From Eggerthellaceae bacterium (GTDB lineage: Bacteria > Actinomycetota > Coriobacteriia > Coriobacteriales > Eggerthellaceae): a DNA stretch of 5,825 bases. A model generated the notes under the pieces. That model did no database searches and was not told where the DNA came from. It worked only from the letters and a program-made list of their open reading frames with translations. Position 1 is the first letter of the stretch. Every line of letters starts with the position of its first letter. Made by a program: the position numbers and the translations under genes. The stretch covers positions 1-5,825 of the forward strand of contig CAADXT010000010.1 of NCBI GenBank assembly GCA_900753095.1, written 5' to 3'. Shown piece after piece: positions 1 through 5,825 of the stretch.

Positions 1-89
1 CGTACCTTCGTACGCCTGGCGCGGGCTTTCGCGCTATCTGCACTCGTCACAGGCCCGCTCGCTGTTTCGTCCGATAATGCGTGGTTGTT

Positions 90-110
90 AACGCCCATTC
101 GGGCGTTTTT
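90..110 (+). terminator. Probable Rho-independent terminator of an upstream transcript
   Basis: A perfect 7-bp stem (AACGCCC at 90-96 with GGGCGTT at 101-107) closes a 4-base ATTC loop and runs into a T stretch at 106-110. The opposite strand has no T-run after the stem, so it points to termination of rightward transcription that starts before the window. The T tail is short, which lowers confidence. It lies about 300 bases before the antiporter gene and separates it from whatever is to the left. Confidence 0.62.
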
Positions 111-134
111 GCCAAGAGCGCTTCGCTGCTTGGC
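111..134. repeat. Inverted repeat forming a strong hairpin directly after the terminator
   Basis: GCCAAG at 111-116 pairs with CTTGGC at 129-134. Inside it AGCG (117-120) pairs with CGCT (124-127), leaving one bulged G at 128 and a 3-base loop. This gives about 10 base pairs. Neither strand has a T-run after it, so it is not a classical terminator. It may protect an RNA 3' end, belong to a dispersed intergenic repeat, or be part of a bipartite termination region. Its function is unknown. Confidence 0.5.
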
Positions 135-398
135 AAGAGTTCCCTTTGGTCTTTCTCGCTCGTTCTTTATGGGCGGTTTTGAGGTAGCCTTTGGGATTAG
201 CCTTACGGTTCCAACCTCGCTCGTCCGGAGGACAAGATCCCCCTGGGTTGTTCGATGCTGTGCGTTTGGCATCCACGATTCCTGCGGGTTGTTTGCTGTG
301 ATCTCTGCTCCTGTTGGGTTTTTCTGTCGATTGACGGAGGCTGGGGTGGGGTGCCTTTTGGTTTGTTACTTTAAATAGGTACCTTTTTCGTCGCAGTT

Positions 399-403
399 GG
401 GGG
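399..403 (+). promoter_or_regulatory. Possible ribosome binding site that bears on the antiporter start
   Basis: A run of five G is followed at once by the ATG at 404, which is too close for normal Shine-Dalgarno spacing to that codon. It is spaced 6 bases from an in-frame GTG at 410, which is a good distance. The true start may therefore be the GTG, removing only two residues. No ATG, GTG or TTG lies in frame between the upstream stop (332-334) and 404. Confidence 0.35.
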
Positions 404-2452
404 ATGCCTGTGGAAGTTTTTGAGCTGGTTTTGATGCTGTTGCTTGCTGTGCTGCTCTCTTCCATTCTTGATCAGGTTGTTCCCCGTATCTCGTCTCCGC
501 TTATCCAGATTGCCTTGGGCATCGGCATTGCCATGCTCGCCATCTCACCCATCGAGGTGAACCTCGATCCGGAGCTGTTCCTGGTTCTGTTCATTGCGCC
601 CTTGCTGTTCAATGATGCGCTCGAGGCTGACAAACGCAACTTATGGGACAACAAGGTCACCATCGTGTCGTTCGCTATCGGCCTGGTGGTGGTAATTACC
701 CTGTGCGTGGGCTTCGTGCTCCACTGGCTGGTTCCTTCCATTCCCTTGGCTGCCGCCTTTGCCTTGGGTGCGGCGTTGGGGCCAACCGACGCTGTTGCGG
801 TTCAGGCCTTGAAAAAGGAAGCGAAGGTCGGCAAGCGCGAAGGCGCCATTCTGCAGGGTGAGGCGCTTATCAACGATGCTTCGGGCGTTGTCTCGTTCCA
901 GTTCGCCGTGTCGGCCGCGGTTACCGGGGCTTTCTCGCTTGCCGATGCTGCCAGCTCGTTTGCGCTTGGCTTTGCAGGCGGCATCGTTTTGGGCATCGTG
1001 CTCGCCGCCGTGTTCCTCTTCTTCAACAAGCGCATACGCGAGATGGGCCTGGACAACGTAACGTTCCATGTGCTCTTCGAGGTTTCCATGCCCCTGGTGG
1101 TGTACCTGTTCTCGGAGCTGGTAGGCGTTTCGGGGATCTTGGCAGTTGTTGCCTGCGGCGTTATGTGGTCGATGTTCCGCGACCGGAAGATCTCGCCTTA
1201 CCAATCGCGCCTCAACATCGCCCTTACCAGTGTGTGGAAGGTCATCGGCTTTGTCCTGAACGGCATTGTATTCGTTCTTCTGGGCATTCAGCTGCCCAAT
1301 GCGATGCAAAGCACGTGGGACAACCTCTACATCAACAACTTCGTGCTTATCGGGTATGTGCTTTTGCTCACGGCCCTCATCGTGCTCTTGCGTTTCGCCT
1401 GGGCTCTTATCATGACCCGCCTTGTGAAGAATCCCGCCACGGGCAAGCGCGACAAATTCAGCTTGCGCATGGTTAAGAGCTCGCTTGTTACCACGGTTGG
1501 TGGCCCGAAGGGTGCCATCACCCTTTCCATCGCCTTCACCATCCCGTTTCTGCTGGCCGATGGCTCCACCTTCCCACAGCGCTCGCTGATCATCTTCCTT
1601 GCCTCGGGCGTTATCGTTTGCACGCTTCTGCTGGCCAACTTCCTTTTGCCGGTTCTTGCCCCTAAAGAGGAGGCTGAGACGGACGAAGAAGAGGTTGAGG
1701 AGCTCATGCGCACGAAGATCGAGATCATGCGCACCGTTATCGAGCGCCTTATGGCCGATTCCACCGAGGAAAACGATCGCGAGACGAAGATCGTGGTTTC
1801 CTCGTACAACAATCGCATCCGCACTATCCGCTCGGTTGCCGATATCGAGGAGCCTGCCGTGGCGAAGCTCCGCATCGAGGTTATCGACTACCAGGTCGAG
1901 CAGCTTATCGGGGCGGTTGAGCGCCGGGAAGTGGAGACGTTCGACGCCTTCGAGTACCTGCATCGCCTTACCAAGCAGAAGAGCCTTATCGCGCATTCGA
2001 AGGAGAAGAGCTCCTATGCGGCAAGCTTGCGTATGGGACGTTTGCGCAGCGTTGCCTCAATGGCGGCGCGCAGCGTGAAAAGCGTGTTCACTCCCGGCAG
2101 CGTGGAAGATCATGAGTCGATGGACAAGGTGCGCGAGCTTTCAGAGCGTTATGCCATCGAGTACCTTCAGAAGCTGGTGAACAACCCCGACTATCCTAGC
2201 GAGGTTGTTGCGAAGCTCATGATCGGCCACGAGCGAGCGCTTTCCGTGTTCGACAAGTCGGACGCCACCATGACGTCCGAGGCGGTGGAGAACGCCACCG
2301 TGAGCATCGACGAAATCCAGCGCCGGGGCCTGCAGTTCGAGCTCGAGGTTATCCAGGACTTCTACGCATCGGGCAACCTCACGCGCGCCCAGGCTAAAGA
2401 CATGCGCGACAACGTATCCCTTATGCTGCTCGATTTGGAAGAGTCCGTTTAG
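404..2452 (+). CDS. CPA1-family Na+(K+)/H+ antiporter with long cytosolic C-terminal domain
   Basis: Predicted 682-residue inner-membrane cation/proton exchanger, expected to expel Na+ (or K+/Li+) against proton influx for pH and salt homeostasis. Residues about 5-417 form 12-13 hydrophobic segments. Family signatures visible are GPTDAVAV (126-133), EALINDASGVV (153-163, with the paired N157-D158 of the ion site), NGIVFVLLGIQLP (286-298) and GGPKGAITLS (366-375, where many relatives have GG-x-RG). After a very acidic hinge (420-433, KEEAETDEEEVEEL) comes a charged, mostly helical tail of about 250 residues, likely cytosolic and regulatory. The length is near that of B. subtilis NhaK-type proteins. 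The start is ATG 404 or possibly GTG 410. The stop lies 8 bases before uvrC, which suggests co-transcription. Ion specificity cannot be read from sequence, so I give no gene symbol. An in-frame TTA (641-643, Leu80) is rare for this region. Confidence 0.9.
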   Translation: MPVEVFELVLMLLLAVLLSSILDQVVPRISSPLIQIALGIGIAMLAISPIEVNLDPELFLVLFIAPLLFNDALEADKRNLWDNKVTIVSFAIGLVVVITLCVGFVLHWLVPSIPLAAAFALGAALGPTDAVAVQALKKEAKVGKREGAILQGEALINDASGVVSFQFAVSAAVTGAFSLADAASSFALGFAGGIVLGIVLAAVFLFFNKRIREMGLDNVTFHVLFEVSMPLVVYLFSELVGVSGILAVVACGVMWSMFRDRKISPYQSRLNIALTSVWKVIGFVLNGIVFVLLGIQLPNAMQSTWDNLYINNFVLIGYVLLLTALIVLLRFAWALIMTRLVKNPATGKRDKFSLRMVKSSLVTTVGGPKGAITLSIAFTIPFLLADGSTFPQRSLIIFLASGVIVCTLLLANFLLPVLAPKEEAETDEEEVEELMRTKIEIMRTVIERLMADSTEENDRETKIVVSSYNNRIRTIRSVADIEEPAVAKLRIEVIDYQVEQLIGAVERREVETFDAFEYLHRLTKQKSLIAHSKEKSSYAASLRMGRLRSVASMAARSVKSVFTPGSVEDHESMDKVRELSERYAIEYLQKLVNNPDYPSEVVAKLMIGHERALSVFDKSDATMTSEAVENATVSIDEIQRRGLQFELEVIQDFYASGNLTRAQAKDMRDNVSLMLLDLEESV

Positions 2453-2454
2453 GG
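2451..2454 (+). promoter_or_regulatory. Weak ribosome binding site of uvrC overlapping the antiporter stop codon
   Basis: AGGG begins inside the antiporter TAG stop (2450-2452) and ends 6 bases before the uvrC ATG at 2461. No better purine-rich site lies near. This arrangement suggests that uvrC translation is coupled to ribosomes finishing the antiporter. Confidence 0.45.
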
Positions 2455-2460
2455 TCTTTC

Positions 2461-4395
2461 ATGAATCAGGAAAAGCTTCAGCAGATCAAAGAGCAGCTTA
2501 ACAGCGTGCCCACCGAGCCAGGCGTGTACCTTTGGAAAGACAAGTCGGGCACGGTAATCTACGTGGGAAAGGCCAAGCAGCTGCGCGCACGCATGCGCCA
2601 GTACGTCAACTTCCAGGACGATCGCGCGAAGATTCCCTTGCTGGTGTCGCAGATCGACTCCTTCGAGTACGTGGTTACGGCCAATGAGCATGAGAGCCTT
2701 GTTCTCGAGCGCAATCTCATCGAGCAGTACGCCCCTTATTTCAATGCCGACTTCAAGGACGATAAGAGCTATCCGTTCATCGCCCTTACCAAAGGAGACG
2801 TGTTTCCCGCCATCAAGTACACGCGCGAGGCCCATAAGGCAACCACACGTTACTTCGGCCCCTACACCGACAGCCGTGCGGCGCGCAATCTGGTCGACAT
2901 CGTGCGACGCATCGTGCCCATCTGCTCGTCGTCCTGCTCCGAGTGGCGTCGCCTGAACCGCAAGCTGCAGCAGCAGTCTTATGCGGAGGTGGAGCTCGAT
3001 GAGCGCCCTTGTTTCGATTGCCATGTCGGCTTGGGCCCCGGCGCCTGCTGCGGGGGCATCACGCCTGAAGCGTATCAGGAGCAGGTGCGCAAGGTCGAGC
3101 GGTTCTTGGCTGGTTCGCACAAGGAGTTCGTCGACGAGCTGAAAGGCGAGATGTCCCAGGCTGCCCAAGAGCTTGATTTCGAGCGTGCAGGGCGCATCAA
3201 GGGCCGCATCGACACCATCGAGTCCCTTGCCCAAACCCAGCATGCGGTTTCCTCGCACCGGCTGAACGCCGACGTTATCGGCGTGTACCGCGAGGAGACG
3301 ATTGCCGGCATCGCCGTTTTGATGTTGCGCGAGGGCCGCATCATGAACGCCAACGAGTTCGTGTTCAACAAGGGCAAGGACGTTCCCGCTGCCGAGCTTT
3401 TGCGCATGTTCATTCTGCGCTATTACGGCACCACCGAGTCGATTCCGCATGAGCTTATCGTCGACGAGGTCCCGGAAGACGAAGAGGTCATCTGCGAATG
3501 GCTCACCGAGAAGCTTGCCAGCGCCCACGGTGCGAAAGTGTTCTTCACGGTTCCCCAGCGCGGTGAGAAGGCGGCCCTCATGGAAATGGCGGCCCGCAAT
3601 GCGCGCCATGTGCTCATGCGCTACAAGGCGCGCAGCAGCTACGACGACGATCGCATAAACGATGCGTTGCTGCAGCTGGAAAGCGCGCTTGCGCTCGAGG
3701 CGCCGCCGATGCGCATCGAGTGCTTCGACATCTCCACCATCCACGGGCGCTACTCCGTTGCTTCCATGGTGGTGTTCACGAACGGGCGGCCCGACAAGGG
3801 CCAGTACCGCCGCTTCAAGATTCGCATGGAATCGGACGAGGCGAACGACTTCGCCATGATGAGCGAGGTCATGGCGCGCCGCTACTGCAAGGAACGTTTG
3901 GAAGACGAGCGCTTCGGCAAGCGCCCCGACCTCATCATCCTCGACGGCGGCAAGCCTCAGCTCACGGCCGCCATCAAGCAGCTGAACGAGCTGGGCGCAG
4001 GCGATATTCCCGTATGCGGCCTTGCCAAGCGCGACGAGGAGCTTTTCGTTCCTTGGCAGGACAGCGGCCCGGTGGTGCTTCCGGGCGGCAGCCCCAGCTT
4101 GTACTTGGTGAAGCAAGTGCGCGACGAGGCGCATCGCTTCGCCATCACCTTCCATCGCGAGCTTCGCGGCAAAGGCATGACCACCAGCATCCTCGACGAG
4201 GTCATGGGCATGGGGCCGAAGCGCAAGAAGGCGCTGCTTAAGGCGTTCGGCTCGTTTGGGGCGCTGCGCAAGGCCTCGCTTGAGCAGATAAAACAGACGC
4301 ATACCGTTCCCGACCAGGTGGCCGAGGACGTGTATGCTGTTCTTGAGCAATACAACACGAAGAAGGAATCGCACCCGCAGGAGCAGAACGAATAG
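2461..4395 (+). CDS. uvrC: UvrABC system protein C, excision nuclease subunit
   Basis: Nucleotide excision repair nuclease that joins UvrB at a lesion and cuts the damaged strand on both sides. Full length at 644 residues, with all domains in order. The GIY-YIG 3'-incision domain has GVY at 21-23, YVG at 34-36, candidate catalytic R44 and metal-binding E83. A cysteine-rich region spans 155-197. The UVR helical UvrB-contact domain is at about 221-256 (AAQELDFERAGRIKGRI). The RNase H-like 5'-incision domain has D423 in FDIS, D463, D495 in ILDGG and H558 in DEAHRF. Helix-hairpin-helix DNA-binding motifs are at about 576-630 (MGMGPKRKKALL). The cysteine region is atypical: RPC C184 and C196 are kept, but the other two usual ligand positions are S157 and G192, with extra Cys at 155, 159, 187 and 197. 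ATG 2461 gives the expected N-terminus. It follows the antiporter by 8 bases and precedes rapZ by 33. Confidence 0.97.
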   Translation: MNQEKLQQIKEQLNSVPTEPGVYLWKDKSGTVIYVGKAKQLRARMRQYVNFQDDRAKIPLLVSQIDSFEYVVTANEHESLVLERNLIEQYAPYFNADFKDDKSYPFIALTKGDVFPAIKYTREAHKATTRYFGPYTDSRAARNLVDIVRRIVPICSSSCSEWRRLNRKLQQQSYAEVELDERPCFDCHVGLGPGACCGGITPEAYQEQVRKVERFLAGSHKEFVDELKGEMSQAAQELDFERAGRIKGRIDTIESLAQTQHAVSSHRLNADVIGVYREETIAGIAVLMLREGRIMNANEFVFNKGKDVPAAELLRMFILRYYGTTESIPHELIVDEVPEDEEVICEWLTEKLASAHGAKVFFTVPQRGEKAALMEMAARNARHVLMRYKARSSYDDDRINDALLQLESALALEAPPMRIECFDISTIHGRYSVASMVVFTNGRPDKGQYRRFKIRMESDEANDFAMMSEVMARRYCKERLEDERFGKRPDLIILDGGKPQLTAAIKQLNELGAGDIPVCGLAKRDEELFVPWQDSGPVVLPGGSPSLYLVKQVRDEAHRFAITFHRELRGKGMTTSILDEVMGMGPKRKKALLKAFGSFGALRKASLEQIKQTHTVPDQVAEDVYAVLEQYNTKKESHPQEQNE

Positions 4396-4414
4396 CGCCC
4401 TGCGGAACAAAACA

Positions 4415-4423
4415 GGGGAGGGG
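4415..4423 (+). promoter_or_regulatory. Strong ribosome binding site of rapZ, supporting a GTG start
   Basis: The purine run GGGGAGGGG ends 5 bases before GTG 4429, which fixes this non-ATG start. The 33-base gap also holds a small inverted repeat, CCCTG (4398-4402) with CAGGG (4413-4417), whose right arm covers the left edge of the site. The stem is only 5 bp with a 10-base loop, so any effect on translation is speculative. Confidence 0.7.
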
Positions 4424-4428
4424 TTTCG

Positions 4429-5385
4429 GTGACCGAGACGGAAACCAACGAAGAGGCGCAGCAAGATCAGGCTGCTGCTGCGCATACCGTGCCCGATGTT
4501 GTCATCATCACGGGCATGAGCGGCGCCGGTCGCACCGAGGCCATGCATACCTTCGAAGACCTGGGCTACTTCTGCATCGACAACTTGCCGCCCTCGTTGA
4601 TCATGAACATGATCAGCCTCGCAAGCCTCCCGGGGCAAAATGAGATCGGGCGCAAGCTCGCCATTGTCTGCGATGCCCGCAACCGCGAGTACTTCAAGCA
4701 GCTGGTGGGCGAGCTTGCCAACATGGAGGCGGCGGGGGTGACGTTCCGCGTGATATTCCTCGACGCAGCCGACAGTGTGCTCATTGCGCGCTACAAGGCA
4801 TCGCGTCGCCGCCATCCGCTGTGCATCAACAACAAGCGTTCGATCGGCCAGGCCATCTCCTACGAGCGCAACCTCACGCAAGAGCTCCGCGGCCTTGCCG
4901 ATTCGTACATCGATACCTCGAGCATGAGCCCGCGCAAGCTGCGCGAGGAGCTTCGCCGCCTGTACTCGAAGGAAACTGCGAAAGAGGGCATGAACGTTAC
5001 CGTGTACTCGTTCGGCTTCAAGCACGGCGCTCCAACCGATGCCGACATCGTCATCGACGTGCGCTTCCTGCCCAACCCGTTCTATATTCCCGAGCTGCGC
5101 AACCTCACCGGCCTCGATAAGCAGGTTTCCGATTACGTGCTGAACAATGAGGAAACGCACAAGTTCCTCGCTGCATGGGAGAACCTTCTGAACTGCGTGA
5201 TGCCCGGCTACGTTGCTGAGGGAAAGCAGCAGCTCGCAATCGGCGTTGGCTGCACCGGCGGCCAGCATCGCAGCGTTGTGCTGGCGAGCAAAACCGCCGA
5301 GATCCTGTCGGCGCAGGATTACAACGTGAACGTCTACCATCGCGACATCGCCTTGGCGGACACGAACAAAGAGGTGGCAAAATGA
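4429..5385 (+). CDS. rapZ: RapZ/YvcJ family nucleotide-binding regulatory protein
   Basis: Cytosolic 318-residue P-loop protein. In E. coli RapZ senses glucosamine-6-phosphate and presents the sRNA GlmZ to RNase E; the B. subtilis homologue YvcJ hydrolyses nucleotides and affects competence. The regulated target in this organism is unknown, since the GlmY/GlmZ system is enterobacterial. A 20-residue Glu/Gln/Ala-rich extension precedes the core. Walker A is GMSGAGRT (29-36) with Arg35 in place of Lys, as in actinobacterial relatives. DNLPP (51-55), the LDA of a Walker B-like strand (111-113), and the RRRHPL signature (126-131) follow. The C-terminal domain has DVRFLPNPFY (210-219), GCTGGQHRSV (274-283, the phosphosugar-pocket loop) and HRD (304-306). 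Start GTG 4429 is set by a strong ribosome binding site. The stop overlaps yvcK by 4 bases, so the two are translationally coupled. Confidence 0.95.
   Translation: MTETETNEEAQQDQAAAAHTVPDVVIITGMSGAGRTEAMHTFEDLGYFCIDNLPPSLIMNMISLASLPGQNEIGRKLAIVCDARNREYFKQLVGELANMEAAGVTFRVIFLDAADSVLIARYKASRRRHPLCINNKRSIGQAISYERNLTQELRGLADSYIDTSSMSPRKLREELRRLYSKETAKEGMNVTVYSFGFKHGAPTDADIVIDVRFLPNPFYIPELRNLTGLDKQVSDYVLNNEETHKFLAAWENLLNCVMPGYVAEGKQQLAIGVGCTGGQHRSVVLASKTAEILSAQDYNVNVYHRDIALADTNKEVAK
5371..5374 (+). promoter_or_regulatory. Ribosome binding site of yvcK inside the rapZ 3' end
   Basis: GAGG lies 7 bases before the ATG at 5382, which overlaps the rapZ TGA as ATGA (5382-5385). Together the site and overlap support this start over any downstream in-frame codon and imply coupled translation of RapZ and YvcK. 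Confidence 0.65.
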
Positions 5386-5825
5386 GCCAGGGCGAACCGC
5401 GCAGCGCGGGGCATGGCTTCAGGCTCGACGCCTCTTCCACCCAGGCCTTTCAGGCAATCGGGTCGCTTCATCTTCCCAACCCGTTGAAGAGCGCCGTCGA
5501 TCCGTCGAAGCTGCGCGCAGTGGTAATCGGCGGGGGCACGGGCGCGCCCATGTCCATCAGAACGCTGCTTGCGATGGGCGTCAGCACCTCTGCTGTCGTT
5601 GCCATGGCCGATGATGGCGGCTCGACGGGGATCTTGCGCGAAGAGGCGCATGTCACGCCGCCGGGCGATGTGCGCAAGTGCCTTGCCGCGTTTGCCGCGA
5701 ACCCCGACGACCCGCTTACCAAAGCGTTCAAGTACCGTTTCGATTTTGCGCGCAACCATACGTTGGGCAACCTGATGCTCTCGGCGCTCGAGAATGCCAC
5801 TGGCTCGTTCCCCGAGGCCATCAAG
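5382..5825 (+). CDS. yvcK: YvcK/CofD-like UDP-GlcNAc-binding protein, 5' part only
   Basis: The first 148 codons of a gene cut by the window edge; the frame stays open to 5825. The family (gluconeogenesis factor YvcK, also called MgfK or CuvA) has a CofD-like Rossmann fold, binds UDP-N-acetylglucosamine and supports peptidoglycan synthesis and cell shape, especially on gluconeogenic carbon. Visible motifs are VVIGGGTGAP (47-56, nucleotide-binding loop), ADDGGSTGILR (76-86; usual form DDGGSSGRLR), PPGDVRKCLAA (93-103) and HTLGNLMLSAL (126-136). About 46 residues precede the first strand, whereas the B. subtilis protein starts only a few residues before it, so this one has an N-terminal extension. 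The ATGA overlap with rapZ and a well placed ribosome binding site argue the extension is real. whiA would be expected next, outside the window. Confidence 0.93.
   Translation, partial: MSQGEPRSAGHGFRLDASSTQAFQAIGSLHLPNPLKSAVDPSKLRAVVIGGGTGAPMSIRTLLAMGVSTSAVVAMADDGGSTGILREEAHVTPPGDVRKCLAAFAANPDDPLTKAFKYRFDFARNHTLGNLMLSALENATGSFPEAIK

Larger units (their letters stand above)
1..403. other. Intergenic region upstream of the antiporter gene, no supported gene
   Basis: I see no convincing coding sequence here. One forward frame is open from the left edge to 378, but it runs through a terminator-like hairpin, uses codons rare in the downstream genes (AGA, AGG, ACA) and gives a protein I do not recognise. 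A reverse frame (465-88) overlaps the antiporter start and gives a low-complexity Lys/Arg/Ser-rich product, so it is also unlikely. The first 75-91 bases could be the tail of an upstream + strand gene or RNA: two frames reach TAA there, at 75-77 and 89-91, the second touching the terminator stem. Neither short peptide is recognisable. The right part (about 240-400) is T/G-rich and presumably carries the leader of the downstream gene. A TTGACG at 331-336 resembles a -35 box, but no good -10 box lies 16-18 bases after it. I recognise no riboswitch class. Confidence 0.6.

Noticed and set aside
1..14. Short hairpin CGTAC-CTTC-GTACG at the left edge
   Set aside because: The 5-bp stem is perfect but too small to interpret, and its left context is cut off.
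1..84. 3' end of RNase P RNA or a tRNA at the left edge
   Set aside because: The stretch ACAGGCCCGCTCG recalls the end of actinobacterial RNase P RNA, but the universally conserved AGAACCC-type segment before it is missing. No CCA-ended cloverleaf can be formed.
1..378. Forward frame open from the left edge to 378
   Set aside because: It crosses the terminator-like hairpin, lacks the third-position G/C preference of the real genes, uses rare Arg codons and has no recognisable similarity.
88..465. Reverse-strand 125-residue open reading frame in the leader region
   Set aside because: It overlaps the antiporter start, has a low-complexity Lys/Arg/Ser/Pro composition and starts inside the antiporter coding region without a supported ribosome binding site.
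641..1996. 451-residue reverse-strand open reading frame
   Set aside because: The same codon-register effect over the antiporter; it ends at the complement of the TTA codon at 641. The translation is His/Arg/Gln-rich and does not look like a folded protein.
4498..4548. Possible inactivation of RapZ because the P-loop lysine is missing
   Set aside because: Arg at this position occurs in actinobacterial RapZ homologues and all other motifs are intact, so I do not call a degraded gene.
2449..5340. 963-residue reverse-strand open reading frame
   Set aside because: It lies exactly codon-against-codon over uvrC and rapZ and stays open only because those genes lack TTA, CTA and TCA codons. The product is Leu/His/Ala-rich with no recognisable domain, while both sense genes have full sets of family motifs.

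Overview
The window looks like chromosomal DNA from a GC-rich Gram-positive bacterium of the Actinomycetota, most plausibly an anaerobic gut-type member of the Coriobacteriia (Eggerthellaceae-like). This placement is inference. It rests on strong G/C preference at third codon positions, the gene order uvrC-rapZ-yvcK (continued by whiA in many actinobacteria and Firmicutes), a RapZ Walker A motif with Arg instead of Lys as in actinobacterial homologues, and a UvrC that departs from the usual cysteine pattern.

Layout: positions 1-403 hold no convincing gene. They contain a hairpin with a T-run (90-110) that should end transcription of something to the left, then directly a second strong hairpin (111-134), then about 270 bases of T/G-rich DNA. 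From 404 to the right edge all genes are on the + strand and tightly packed: a CPA1-type Na+/H+ antiporter with a large cytosolic tail (404-2452), 8 bases, uvrC (2461-4395), 33 bases, rapZ (4429-5385), a 4-base ATGA overlap, and yvcK (5382 to the edge, cut off). No terminator is visible between these genes, so one transcript may cover all four.

Functions: UvrC is the dual-incision nuclease of nucleotide excision repair. RapZ is a nucleotide-binding regulator that in E. coli senses glucosamine-6-phosphate and in B. subtilis (YvcJ) affects competence. YvcK is a UDP-GlcNAc-binding factor needed for cell-envelope homeostasis on gluconeogenic carbon. RapZ and YvcK therefore form a cell-wall-precursor sensing pair. 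UvrC and the antiporter have no obvious biochemical link to it beyond shared transcription.

No novel system or mobile element is evident. The point most worth a second look is UvrC: two of the four cysteines that are canonical [4Fe-4S] ligands are replaced, while four other cysteines lie close by. A very long antisense reading frame (2449-5340) is explained by codon usage and is not called as a gene.
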